64,000 nucleotides of DNA from Centroberyx gerrardi (GCF_048128805.1 NC_136016.1:7609501-7673500); one strand, 5' to 3'; numbered from the stretch's first letter, positions 12,234-42,900 are shown. A program made the numbers and translations. Notes: generated by a model not told the origin, from the sequence alone.

Positions 12234-13813
12234 GATAATTCACCAAGGTACAACACAACCAATTGTCAGGTCATGCTGTTTTCCCCTCATGCAGTTTCCT
12301 TCCTGGACTGCGGTGCCGGCGCTCTCCAACCGACTGCGTGCTCAATCTGCTGTGGCCAGATGCCTCTTAGCAGCCAGGCCCCTTCACATCAATATGTCAG
12401 GTCAATAGTGTTGGGTGGTATTGACTGTGTCAGAGAAAAGAACTTCACCAGGGGGGAACAGGATCCAGCTTTCCTCCAGTCGAGCAGATCCATTCCAGCA
12501 CCGCAGAGACAAACAATACAAAACACGGCTGGGACTCTGTGTTTGACTGGCTGGGCGTGAGTAAGTAGGAATTTGTCAAGAGTATAGACAAGTCAAGTGC
12601 CAGGCGCTCCGCAGCATCAGATCTATAGAGTCATCCTACTGTAGAGGAAAGTACAGTATGGATTTCCATTGTGAAACTAAAGGACACTCGATGAACACCA
12701 CTTTGTAGGTCTGCTTATGTGGCATAAGAGCTTCTGATAAGACTCATGTGTCAAATTCACACAGCTTCAATAGGTGCAGATGTAAAAAAAAAAAAGTATC
12801 ATTATCCATTTTACATGATACATGATGCATCACAAGGCTGTAGTAGTCGGTGCCGCTCAACATAGCATGGAGCTCCATCCGCCAGAAAGCCTTGCAGGAG
12901 ACCTTTGTACATTTGTTCGAGTCGATGTAATGTTACACATGTTGTTCTCTAGTCTCTTACATGGCTGCCGTGGCAGAGACACGACTGGGAGATCTCTCAC
13001 AGGCATTACGTAAACCCATAATGAGGAGCAGCCTGGCGTGATTAGTATTGTCTTGGGCACATATTAAATCCTGATTGGATGACACAGAGCAAGACTAAAC
13101 ATTTCCCATCCAGCCACGGCGACTGCTCGTTTAGCCGTGGCAGATACCGAGGCAAAGGGCATTTGTTTGAATACCGCTGCTGTTTTCATCTCTCCCCTAA
13201 GTACGCATGAATATTCAAGGTGGCGCATGAGCATAAGGGTATGTGACTTTGTAGTCAATGAGACTACCTGATGGTCTGTTTAAGCAAGACCAGCTGCTTT
13301 ACAATAGACTCCCTCTCGTCTTTAACTACTACAGTGCCCCAGTGAGTCTCCTTGAACACAATTGATTCATAGTCATCTATCTCATAGCCAAGGGCTGGGT
13401 AATCATAGCCAGAGAATCGAATCTACCATACTCCTGTTCCACCAGGGACGAGAGTCTGTAATGAAATAACCCTCTTCTCTGCCTTAATTGTCTTTTTGGC
13501 CATTGGCATACCGATTCGGTAGTTGGATTGGGGTTTTTTCACCGGTTAAATTAGGGAAAAGGATTTAATAAGGGCATGTATTATCAAGTGTCTGATAAAT
13601 CAAGCCAAATTGAGCAGGCTTGATATTGACAACAGCATGAGCTGACTTTGCCTTGACTACCCAGGTGATCACACACTGGCAGACAAAGACATGCCAAGCT
13701 AGTGCCAATCACTCAGATCAATTTCTGTTCCAAGTGATATGTAGATATGATATGTTTCTTAAAAGAAAAGGGGATTGTAGAAAAGAGATTATAGCAAACG
13801 GTGTGCATTAATA
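12233..13813. other. Intergenic, nothing recognised
   Basis: No coding exon was recognised. The 12,880-13,260 and 13,300-13,700 parts are unique-looking and could include regulatory DNA, but no single motif stands out. Confidence 0.45.
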
Positions 13814-13847
13814 CACACACGCACACGCACGCACACGCGCACGCATA
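13814..13847. repeat. Imperfect CA/CG microsatellite
   Basis: Alternating purine-pyrimidine tract of CACACG-type units. This is a potential Z-DNA-forming stretch. Confidence 0.9.
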
Positions 13848-14868
13848 CTCACACAGCTCTGATCTCTGAGATTGTGCAGTATGCAAATGTTTTGCCATCA
13901 ACTTGGCCTACCAGAGAATGACAGGAACATTTGATGCAGCGGGGCTTTTTAGTGGAGTCCCTGCAGAAAGCTATTTTCACAGGATGTTATGTATGCATTT
14001 TTCAGACAGATTGCTGCAGGAGACAGGAGCTTGGGAGGGGAGCAAACACGACTGGAATGAAACACAAGCCTCGCCCGCTGAACGAAACCAACCACAATGC
14101 GGGCCGTAAAGGAGGCTGCATTCATCGCACATTCTTTGCAAAACCAAAATAACGTGTTCAATAAATCTTTAGCATCTCTAGTATAGATGGTAACGCATAA
14201 ACACGGCAAACTGATTTTCTGCTCAAGACACTTTAAGCTGTTTCATGATATGCAACTTGTACATTATAATAAGACACCCACTACTTCAAACAAATGTTCA
14301 AACAAATTAACATGCAATACTTTAATTTATTGCATATATTATTCAGCCAATTATGTAGCAAACTGTGAACCACTGTGTTTTATTTTAGTTATTCCCTGAG
14401 TCCCTGACTTGCCAGTGTATTTGCATAATATATTGTAAAAAAAAAAGTTCCAATCCCATTCTTTCATGTTACATAGTCAATAAGGCAAATTACATACATT
14501 AACAGACTTGTGTATCCCTCCTCTCAAATTTAGCTACCATTTACCTGTGCTGGATGAAAGGAACACAGGTCAAACCCACTGAGTGCTTCAAGAAACCGGA
14601 CTATTTTCTTGGCTTTGTACTGCCGGTCCCTGGAGAGGCCCAGACCCAGCCCCGCCATCTGCTAGCTGCATCCAGGAGAGCAAAACCTCATAGCGGTGGA
14701 TGACCCAAGAAACCCTGCTGTTCCCAGTATATGGAAACTACCTCAACCATCCTCATCCCCACGTCAACTCTAGTCCCTCCTTAAGCACAGTTTATAAGCT
14801 TTGATTATGAGTAAAAAAAAACATGACACTTGTATGAGCAATAACAACTGTTCTTAAATATCCTGGCA

Positions 14869-14871
<3 letters not shown>
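13848..14871. other. Intergenic, mostly nothing recognised
   Basis: One minus-strand open segment at 14,541-14,657 runs from ATG to a consensus splice donor (see findings) but matches no protein I know. Otherwise no gene or repeat is apparent. Confidence 0.4.

Positions 14872-14950
<79 letters not shown>
14872..14950. repeat. Compound (GA)n-(GT)n microsatellite
   Basis: (GA)n at 14,872-14,911 is followed directly by (GT)n at 14,913-14,950. Several apparent open frames on both strands are artefacts of this tract. Confidence 0.97.
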
Positions 14951-14954
<4 letters not shown>

Positions 14955-15179
14955 GGGGGTCGTTGGAGGGGGTTTCAATGCTTCTGAGAGGTGCCTCATT
15001 TTCCAACACCATCTGTTCCTGGTTCTGTGAGTTGGAAGCCTCATTTGTGTCAACCGCCTCCCACACGCTGCAAGCAGCCAGGCACCAGCAGCAAGGACTA
15101 CATCACCTGTTTCAAACAACTGTACAATGTGACCCGCCGCATCCGCTAACTACTAATCACACCGTGTTTGATGATGTTG

Positions 15180-15540
15180 TTAACCCCCCCCCCCCGCGCC
15201 ATGAAAGGTCCCTTCCCTCGGGGTCCTAACAAAAAGTTCCCGCCCGGTACCCCGGCCCTGGGCCACTATACTAATCTGCGCTTCGGAAGGAGAATGGCGA
15301 TGAATAGGCGATGGAGAGAGAGGAGGGCGAGAGGAGAGGAGAGGGGAGGAGGCCGGACCGGACCTCGAGGCTGGACCCCCCTTCTCCACCCCCCCAGGAG
15401 GACGGAGAGATAGGAGGAAGACAGAGGCGCATGAACAAGGCCATGCTCCTCCATTTCAATCAGCCGCTGCCGTCTCACATGGCAGCAGAGCATCCGGAGG
15501 GGAGGCGCCGTCATGCATCCTAATTGCTCCCTTTTCACCG
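15180..15540. other. GC-rich patch with poly-C run
   Basis: A C homopolymer run at about 15,185-15,195 opens a GC-rich, CpG-containing stretch with GGAGAG/GAGGAG purine blocks and C-rich blocks. It could be a small CpG island or an unmethylated regulatory patch. No transcript start or first exon is identifiable. Confidence 0.4.
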
Positions 15541-15730
15541 CGTTCCAGGGTGTTTCTATGCAAATCTGTCCAGAGAGGTATCTAGTTTATGCAAGGCCAA
15601 CTGTATGAACTGAAATGTGAGCGGGAATCACGCGCAGACAAAAGCCTTGGTGGGAGAGACGCTGGGCATTATAATTCATCTGGATAAATTATTCATTTTG
15701 CACATGGCTCTCCAGAGTGCAGGACGGAGT
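15541..15730. other. Candidate conserved non-coding element
   Basis: Adjoins the GC-rich patch. It contains TATGCAAATCTG (octamer-like), TATTCATTTTGC, ATAATTCATC and GATAAATTATTC. No coding or repeat content is present. Confidence 0.3.
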
Positions 15731-16704
15731 GCGGCTTCACACACACACACGCGGCTAATGTTTTGACATGTATGTATTCCGCCACGTTGCGAGGCACTGC
15801 CCTTAAGTTAAGATATATGGCTTTAATAAGAGTGACGAAGATGCAAAGTAATGAGTCGGTGTCTGGGAGGAGAGCGGAGGAGTGTCCGTGGAGAGACGGA
15901 GGGAAGCGAAAACATTATTCTTACAGTCCACGGGTTGTTGGAACGGCGGATCCTGCCAACATTTTCATACCTTTGTGAATAGCCAATGATTCACATTTGC
16001 ACATCCTGCATATACTCATACACTGGACTGTGCATTTGGAAATCTGTAACCTACAAATGTGTGGAAATCTTTAAATATTGTCTAGCCAATAGGAATGTCT
16101 GAATCTTTAATCTTCAGTCATTCTAATTTGTTGCATTTTTATCTCTATCCTAGAGTATCAGAGTATTATTTCACTTCAATCCATATCTGCAGCAACTGAA
16201 GCATTCCCTTGTTTGTTTGCCTCACATAAGGGAGTATGACAACTGATGGCCTAGCGCGCGCGATGACAACTGATGCATGATATTTGTCAGATAATAAGTC
16301 AGGGAGGACCTGCCTGTTCCCACCAATTACAGGCATTAGACAGACACTGAGAAGATGCCCGTCCATTCCTCGGCTCTTCAAGTAACTCTTCAGTTTGAGT
16401 GAAAATGGACAGGGAAGCATAACTAACTAGATGCCAGCACTGAGCTCATTATTTTCAAAGTAATGTAAAATCTAATGCTGTCTGAGAAAAGGAAAAAAAA
16501 AAAAATCCAGGATCAGTGTGTTTTTTCCCCTTATCAAGCTCTATGTCTACTCAGTGAATAACAGCCCAAACAGGAGCGTACTGATTGATCATACATTACT
16601 GCCTTGTGTATCCAATGCTGCACGAGTCGATGTGCAATGTTTTAATCGATATCCACTGTGAGAAGAATTCAATGAGGCCCATCTCCATGCATGCCCACCC
16701 CCAG
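15731..16704. other. Intergenic, nothing recognised
   Basis: Contains a closely spaced direct repeat, ATGACAACTGATG, at about 16,237 and 16,263, separated by a GCGCGCG stretch. No gene was recognised. Confidence 0.5.

Positions 16705-16705
<1 letters not shown>

Positions 16706-16763
<58 letters not shown>
16706..16763. repeat. (CA)n microsatellite, long
   Basis: About 29 uninterrupted CA units, directly visible. Confidence 0.98.
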
Positions 16764-16767
<4 letters not shown>

Positions 16768-17068
16768 TCTGACACGGAGCTCTTATTACAAACCCGTCGG
16801 TCACAAATGACCATAATCTATACCGTGCTCCAAATGGCTCTCGTGGGATGCTATCCTCATTTCATTTTTCATCTCATCCTCTTTCACTTTATTTCCAGTA
16901 ATTCAAGCCCACTAAATCCAAATATGAGGAGACACGGAGCCCTGCTGTTTTGACAAGTTAAATGACTACGGGCAATGATGTGCTTCCCAGCCAGTCTGTA
17001 GGCAGCCCACGTCGCCAGCCACCGCCTCGCTGTGTATTTTCGCGCGCGCGTGTGTGTATGAGTGTTTT

Positions 17069-17070
<2 letters not shown>

Positions 17071-17100
<30 letters not shown>
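17071..17100. repeat. (GT)n microsatellite
   Basis: About 15 GT units, preceded by a CGCGCGCG tract at about 17,041-17,049 and followed by GTGCAT-type degenerate units. Confidence 0.96.
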
Positions 17101-17102
<2 letters not shown>

Positions 17103-17326
17103 TTTGCATGTGCATGTGCGTGTGCATGGTGCTCCTTATTCCTGCCACAGCCCCCCTCACCCCCCCCGCCCCCCTCCACCCCCACCCTCAGACCCACTGC
17201 AGCATCCTTTTGAGGTTAAATTGAAATGGATTGTGTAGTTCAATATTTTATTGACATCAACTTCACAGAATGTTGCTACAGTGACACCGGGGATAATTAT
17301 TTCACCACAGATTTCTTCCCCTCTGC

Positions 17327-17330
<4 letters not shown>

Positions 17331-17371
<41 letters not shown>
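17331..17371. repeat. (CT)n microsatellite
   Basis: About 20 uninterrupted CT units. Confidence 0.97.
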
Positions 17372-17373
<2 letters not shown>

Positions 17374-17526
17374 GCCTTCCTCCAAGCCCTTCCATTCCTG
17401 TAGAGAATTAGTTCTGCATAAATTACCCAGTGGAATATTGAATCAGTCTCCAGCCACCAAGGGCGAGTCTGTGTGGCTGATTACCGCGGAGTGCACACAT
17501 GCAGACACACACATTCACACACACAG

Positions 17527-17555
17527 AAAGAGAGAGAGAGAGAGAGGTAGAGCGA

Positions 17556-17628
<73 letters not shown>
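17527..17628. repeat. Compound (GA)n-(GT)n-(GA)n microsatellite
   Basis: (GA)n at 17,528-17,547, (GT)n at about 17,559-17,598 and (GA)n at 17,599-17,628 lie in one run. With the CT tract at 17,331-17,371 this is the densest simple-repeat cluster in the window. Confidence 0.97.
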
Positions 17629-17631
<3 letters not shown>

Positions 17632-17779
17632 CCTCCAAGCGAGGAGCTGACACCATTGCAGGGGAACATGGTAGGAGGAAGGGCGGAGGGGGAGAGGCGG
17701 AGGAAGAGGTGGGGAGGAGAGAATCAGCCAATCTGGATATGGAGAGTGGAAGCTGTATTAGCCGGCGCCTAGCTACACA

Positions 17780-18200
17780 CTATCTCCTCATTACTTAGTC
17801 ATTAGAGGGGGCATGGTTTTAAGGGAGGGAGGGATCAATCAATTGTCATGGGTCAATGTTTTGCAACCCCATTATGAACCTTGGGTGGCTCTGTAAATTA
17901 AGCACAGTAATTACTCATGTTAATTACACAAAGACGGTGGTCACATTGATCTGCAAATACGTTTTGCATAATGCAAATGGTATGATGAGTAAACAGAATT
18001 AGTGTGAGGCATTCAAAGGCCGCTAATAAGCAGGATGGCAGGGCAGTTCATTCTCTCGGCTTTGACCGAGTTCTGATCAGTTATTTATCATCCGGCGTGC
18101 TACGCGAGGCGGAGGGCGTCGCCTGGTCATCACGTACGCTGACGACTTCAACGCGTACATGGGAGATGAATGGAGTGAAGGGAATTGTGAACTAAATTTG
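17780..18200. other. Candidate conserved non-coding element
   Basis: Unique block containing AATCAATTGTCATG, CAGTAATTACTCATG, TTAATTACAC, TTTTGCATAATGCAAATGG and GCCGCTAATAAGC. This is the strongest cluster of homeodomain/POU-like words in the first 20 kb. A CpG-bearing arm follows at 18,050-18,160. No splice-bounded frame is recognisable. Confidence 0.35.
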
Positions 18201-18323
18201 ACATCATTCTTCTGAGAGCAGGGACAATGATAAAGAAAATCCCCGGATCCCTGGTCCTGAGAGATCTAGTTTTCCCAGATCTGTGTGGTCTGAGGTGGTT
18301 TAATTCCTCCATGGGGAGTACTG

Positions 18324-18358
18324 TGTGTGTGTATGTGTGTGTGTGTGTGTGTGTGTGT
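18324..18358. repeat. (GT)n microsatellite
   Basis: GT units with one TA interruption, directly visible. Confidence 0.95.
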
Positions 18359-20515
18359 TTCCTGATGATTACACTATTAGTACTAGTGTGTATTTGATTC
18401 ACTGTTTTGCAGACACGGATGCTTGAGAGGCGTTTCCAGGCAGGATCGCAGCCTCTCGTGCCGCACAGCATTGTTAGCAGCAATCCCCCTGAGTGTTTTT
18501 TTTTTCTTCGAAGAACATTGCTTTCATATGCTCTTTACACATATTTACACAGACTGTGATGCTATACAGCCCTATCAAAGGATATAAAAAATGTAGGACC
18601 AGGCCCCTCTGTGGATCCTCAGCCTATAGGCCTACACACCACAGGCACATTTAGAAAGCTCCAACCATGTGTGAACCCTATATTGTGCGGGTTTCTTCTT
18701 CATTACAGGTTTAATTAGAGGTATTCCTCGCTCTGAGTGGGAAGGAAATTGCATGATGAAAAAATCAGATTCAGGCGGACAATTTTCCCTGTCGGTGGCA
18801 ATAAAATGAGAGAGCGGTCAATCAGCGTGAGGAAGGAAATCATCATCTTTTGTCGGCTCTTTCATGCCGATCCATCAGACAACACAGGTATAACAGCAGG
18901 TTTCCTCAGCTTTTCCAATCTCTGCACCCCCACCCACCCACCCCTTTCCTTGATTTCCAGCTGTTGGCAATGCATTCAGTGTCATCTAGTGGCAGAATGT
19001 GAAACTACCATGCAGAGAGATATGTGGGCCATGGGCCTACAGTGCAGTCTTTTGGATGCGGAGGAGATATTCTTTTGGGAATAATTCTCATAATCGTATT
19101 AGTGTCACTGCAACACTGAGGAGTACTAATGCTATAGATGTGAACACAGATATAAACACAAAAGGGGGCACACATACACATGCACATGTATGCTGGCACA
19201 CACACATGCACAAACAGACACATCCTTGTGCTGTTATACTTGAGGATATTTTACTGTAAAGAATGTATAGATTCATTTCCTGATCCTCACCTCAACATGC
19301 AGAAACATAACTACCATGATCTTAATCATAATCGTAATCATAGTCGTAATTTTCTATTATTGCAGGTATATTTTGACCTCACAAGATTTAGTGAAATGGG
19401 GGTTGGCAGTAGCATAACTATTAGAGAAATGGGGTTTTAATGGGATGGAAAAATAGAACGAAAAACAACCCCGTCCCTTAAGGTGCCCATGTGCAAGGCA
19501 CTAATAAAAAGAATGATAATTTCATGTTAGTGTGTCTCCTAAAGATGAAAGAAAAACCTATAGTAATCCTATAATACATTTTGGAAGAATACTACAAATA
19601 TCTATACTTATAATAATAAAATAAGACATTAAAAATACCATTAAGTATGATAAGGTCACTATAAACTAGTATGAATAAAAAGTATGAAAATATGAGTTAC
19701 AGCATTATGAGGGTGTGTAAAATAACAATCGAACATACTGAGACAAAGATGAAAAATAAATGAAAGAAATAGAATTATTACAATGATTTCTCATAGTATA
19801 AGGGGTGGAAGAAAGTGTCATTCACTTTATCCACTAGGTGGCAGCACTCAGTTGATACTGCTTGTGTCTGTGCTCTCTGGCTTCTCTTCGTTTCTGTCGT
19901 TGTGTGTGAGGTTGTGCTGCCTTCAAGTACTCCTCGTAAGCTCTGTCTTCAAATTTAAAAGTTGTAAATGCTACTTGTCGCGCATTTGAGCTCTTTTGGG
20001 TGGAAATAAAAACAAAACGGACCATTTGACAAAATTAGTGTTTTGGTGGCTGTGGTTTTATTTTAGAAATGAAACAGTACAAAGATACTTTGTGCTGCAG
20101 TGGCAGAATGAAGAGGGAAAATGTGCACCTGCCATTCAATTGATGTTTTGAATAATTTATTAGCCAAACGTTGTTGTGTACATAACGTTTCCGTCATACG
20201 GCTTCCATGCTCTCTGCCTGCTAAACGTTATATCTTGTCAACTTGGATATCATAGAAAAGTTCCAGTCATATTTACCATATTGGTTGGGTCGCTTATGTG
20301 CGCTCAATCGTAACTTGTACATTTCTGATTGGACTTAAAGGCAGCATTACTGTGTTTCACATGTTATCAACACATTGCGTCGTGCTGCTAGCATTTCGAT
20401 AACATGGGAATGGGAAGTGACAGCGTGATGGTTACATGCAAAATCTAGCCTGCTAGAGTTAGGGCAAAATAACTGTTTAATTTGTTCTGTTGTTATCTAA
20501 TCGGGAGCAGCCACA
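18359..20515. promoter_or_regulatory. polr3a upstream region and presumed promoter
   Basis: No exon is recognised. CTCF-like motifs occur at 18,983-18,995 (CATCTAGTGGCAG) and, better, at 19,831-19,846 (CCACTAGGTGGCAGCA). No TATA box is evident just upstream of the polr3a start codon, as expected for a housekeeping gene. The transcription start cannot be fixed, but the 5' UTR must end at 20,515. The start codon context GCCACAATGG is a good initiation context. Confidence 0.4.
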
Positions 20516-38497
<17,982 letters not shown>

Positions 38498-39515
38498 CAT
38501 TGCAGAAAGACTTCTCACACCTTTTTGGATAGATTTGCTTGAAACAGAGCTTTACCTTTCGGCTATGCTTTTTTGCCCGATGAACAACAACCTAAGTGCC
38601 ACATTGGAAAGTGAAAACCGCAGGGTTGTTAGTCTGTTGGTGCCTTAGAATGACAGACTTTTTTGAAGCTTTTTTTTTTGAGAGCCTGCTGTCTACAGAT
38701 ACTGTATCTTTAGAGTATCTTTTATTCAGCGCATACAGAAGTGCCTGCCAAAATGTCAGATATTTTCCTCTTTGGATATTGAAAAGAAAATAACATTGTC
38801 CTAACATATTTTTCTGGAATTCATGTTTTTGCTGGTGCCGCAGACTGTGCGAATACTTTTTGTTTCTTTTACAAAGCAAACCACTTAGCATGTAAGTGAT
38901 ACTTCAATTGTAAATTATTGGAATTTAAGTGTGATTAACTATGAGCAGAATACAGCGAACTGTAGACATTAGAGCACTCATTTATTCAGTTTTTCTTGCT
39001 TTTTACTTGCTTGTAAAACAGTGCGTTTACTCTGTTATTAAGATGTGACATAATAGTATGTTCCCTCAATGTAATTGGACCGAATGCTGTGTGACATCTG
39101 TTTTTGGCTGCATTTTGTGTGTACAATGTATAACACATCCCACTCATAAATGAGTGTTAAGCAGACTCCAGAAAGATTACCTCTTAATCATCAAGCAGAC
39201 TTGATCTCTTCTGGTACAGCACTTCATAATTCTGTCCCATTTTCAATATAGTATGAACTGTTTGCTCCTTAGCGAGGCATGTTGCCATTGCCAACTAAGA
39301 TTGACAGTGTCTTCCATTCATTCTAGAAAACTCATTTGTGCATTTAAGTGCAGTCTCTCTGAAAATAATGCTCTCACACAAAGTTGTATCACAAAGTTGC
39401 TAAATGAGGTTACAAGTTGCTTTCAGCTCCCACCATGTATGAGGCCTCAGCATTTTTTGTCTATGTTAATGTATATATTGTGCCTGTGAATAAATTATTT
39501 AAATTGTTTGGTGCC
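38498..39515 (+). other. polr3a: polr3a 3' untranslated region
   Basis: Non-coding sequence following the TAG stop. A canonical AATAAA signal lies at 39,489-39,494, so cleavage is expected some 10-25 nt later. The exact end is inferred. Confidence 0.65.
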
Positions 39516-39661
39516 ATTTGATTTTTACCCAAACCTAGTCATTTTGAAATTATACATTTATTGACAACAGCCAGGTAACAATGCATGATAAGTTGTGAAA
39601 CAAGCACAGATCCTGTACAGACCCATGGCGCCTGTGTTCAATTCAATGCACTGAAGCATTA

Positions 39662-39960
39662 CGACACGGTTATCGGTTAAATAATTCCACTACCACAGGT
39701 AATAACGTTACCTAACATTAAAGTTTATATGGCAACGGAAGACATGGATGAATGTAAATTAAAGGCAGAGAGGGGGGCTCAGAGTGGGAGCAGTGCTCGG
39801 GTAGCGCGACACGTTTATCGGTTAAATGACCTATTCCACCAATGTCACACACCACAGGTAATAACGTTGCCTACCGTTGAGGTTTGCAGGACAGCAGAAG
39901 ATGTAGATGTCTGTAAATTGATGGCGAAGAGTGTGGCTCTGTGCGGGATGAGTGTGAGGT
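39662..39960 (+). repeat. Tandem duplication of about 145 bp within an open frame
   Basis: Copy 1 begins CGACACGGTTATCGGTTAAA at 39,662 and copy 2 begins CGACACGTTTATCGGTTAAA at 39,807. Both continue through CCACAGGTAATAACGTT and a GAAGA(C/T)(A/G)T(G/A)GATG segment. The copies have diverged with small indels. A 116-codon open frame (39,729-40,079) runs through both and shows the duplication at protein level (TEDMDECKLKAE versus TAEDVDVCKLMAK). Confidence 0.85.
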
Positions 39961-42900
39961 CCGATATGGCATTATCAGTATGGGACTCAATGTGGCATTT
40001 AGCCCATAGGCGAGAGGCCATCTCTCAGCCAAAGACGCCCTCTAGAGGCCATCTCACTAAGCGTTACCTGACTGACTGACTGACTGACTGACCTGAATTT
40101 GCCTCGTGAAAAAACGCATTCAGATGAGTCATTTAAAATATCTGGAGGTCCAAGAGGAAAGAATCCATCTTCCCATTAATATTATAAACCATTAACGTAG
40201 TCTTTCCCTGTCAATGTAACGATTATATTATTAGATGATTATAATTACACAATTCAACATAATTTTTCATAACAATCAAAATTCAATGCACAACTGTCTC
40301 ACCCTGATCCTCGTGCCAGCTCCTATACTGAACCCCAATGCAAGCTCTAACCCAGGAGAAGAGAGCACACCATCAAAAACACTTGGGTGTATGCCAGGTC
40401 TGTGCTTGGTAATTCTAACGTCTCACCTTTTGTGTTCACCCCGTGTCTTCCACATTTACACATCTGTGGTTTGATGGCTGGCAGCGGGGTATTGGAAAAG
40501 TGTGATGAGCTTCACACAGGTGCTGGGAGCACTAGTGGATTTTTCCACAATGCAATAGAAGGTGTTAATTATTTTCTGGCAGGAAAAGGTCTGTAAAATG
40601 TTGTTGCAGTTAAGGTCCTTTAATAGTTTACTGCAATAAAAGTCACAAAACTGTGAATAAATTCTTTTGAAAGAGAAGATTTTTTAGTTTTTTGTTGTTC
40701 TGTTATTGTTATGACCTGCCTACCTGGGAAACAACCAGACTTTTCTGATTTAAATGAGTATGTAGAACTTGAGAGCCAGAAGTGGGTGAGAATTTAAGAT
40801 GATCAAGTTTTCCATGTTTTTACTTCACAGGTGAAGTTATTACATTACAACTCACTATATAATGTAATAACCAACATAACATGTAATGGCATTAGATTAT
40901 CTGCCAAAAAGTGTCCAGAATTGTACTACATTACATTATGCACAGTTATTATATTATGCATACTAAATACATTGAGTTACATGCCCTATAGTATTGCTTT
41001 AATGGCACATTGTGTCAGTTTAGAATTTTGAAGCTCTATCTGCATACATTGTATTTCTGACACAATTACGTTTAATTTTTAACTACCATTGTGTTTATTG
41101 GAGATTGGACGTTCTCTACTTTAAATGAAATACTTTAAAGGACTAAATTGATAAAATAATAGTAATACCATGCTAAATTTTGTCAGAAAATGACAGATAG
41201 CTCCTAATTCCTTTTTTATGTGCACATTTACCTTTTTCAGATAACTGCAAAGAGCCTCTGAACTGCAGTGTTCAGCTGCTTTCAGTGTTTGGTCCTGATG
41301 CAACTCTCTCATTCTACCTTCAAACCACAACAATTAGACCCAATTTAGTCCATTATTACATTATTGGTTTGATACAATTTTTGGAGAACTGAAAATTTCA
41401 AACTTCCCATTAATGTAATGAATGAATGTTAGGTAACCTTTATTAATGGAAAATGTATAAACAGAATTATTACGCTATTAGCTGCAAATTATTAGGTTAG
41501 TAGTTTATGTAAATGGAGAGTTATTACATTAACAGTTGTGTCTGTCTCAGTCAGGAAGGAGAAGTAGTGCGTATGTGTGAACTGGTGTGTGCTCTTAGAG
41601 GCAAATGTATTGAGAGTCATTAGCCGACAATGACTATATTCTGATTGGTAATGCAAGAGGCAGCTACATGAGATGTGAAAAGTGGTTCGAAGCTCTCGTT
41701 CCCCATATTGCATGCTAAACACAAAACCGTAAGGGCAAGATCTACTTTATTAATCCTTCAAGTAAAGTAATGCAATCCACATTCACCACTACACATAGCT
41801 CAATTTACATTAACTCTAAGCACAAAGTCATCAACAGATCAACGCCCTTGGGACAAGTGAGAGTTCGGTGCCCGTTCGCGTGCACTTTGAGCTGTCAGCC
41901 ATTCACAAGTCCCCATTTGGTGTATACTCTTCCTTTGGCTCTTGGACTAAACCTGTGATCCTCTGGCTACTGCTTAGCCTTTGTAATATCAAGGCCAGCC
42001 AGCCACCCTGTTAATTAATTTGTGTACTTTTGCAACCAATGGTTAATATTCCATGTGAGAATATCAGTACTGTGCTCTAGAAATGACATCAATACACTCC
42101 TGAGAGGACAATACCCCTTTCATCAACCATAATGTTACCGTGCCTCTTATGTCTTGTGAGACAAAAGATGAGTATAGAGCACATTTACATTCTAATCCAG
42201 CAACCTGGATGAATGAAAAGATCAAAATGATCTCTCATTTAAAATGCATTGCCAATGCAACATCTTTAAGATCACGGATATGTACTGTACATTGAAAGAA
42301 TTCCTGGCTGTAATTACAAACAAAAACATGACAGTCATAGTGTAACGTATACTAAAATGATAACTATATCATTTTGGTGGCATTTAGACATCAACACTAC
42401 AAGAACATACCGGGATCACTTCAGCATTAAGCAAGCACATTAATATTAAAACCATGTTTGTCCCTAGTATGTTAGATGCCCTATGCAAGATTTTAGACTG
42501 GCTGTAAGGAATCGGTATCAGACCAAACAACTCCATTGAGGGCGTCCATCCATCCCCCAGGTTCATGTTTGATTCTTCCATGTGCTTGAAATGTGTCCCC
42601 TGTTTTCTGATAGGCCTGATGTCCAAACATCTTTGAGGTCTTTGGAGGTCTTTGTGCTTTTTGTTGCTGGTGTATTGTACCTTTCATATTGTACCCCTGC
42701 TACCACATAGCCTTCAATGCAGTATCACAAATGTGTCCCTCTGCAGTGCCTCCTTTTCTGCTAGCCATGCTCTACCCCCCTGGTTCAGCAAAACAGATGT
42801 TACTACAGCAACACGAAAATACTGTCTATATACACAACCTGGATGATCCCTATCACATTCCGTCGGCTGCATAATTACCTGCTGTTCTGGTATCTGTGTG

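Noticed and set aside
14805..15229. Several ~100-codon frames with His/Thr, Ser/Leu or Cys/Val repeats
   Set aside because: They are translations of the (GA)n-(GT)n microsatellite in different frames. The same applies around 8.0, 16.7, 17.1, 17.5 and 54.0 kb.
1..20515. Search for rps24 or zmiz1 exons, which flank POLR3A in human
   Set aside because: No frame with the characteristic peptides of either protein was found on either strand.
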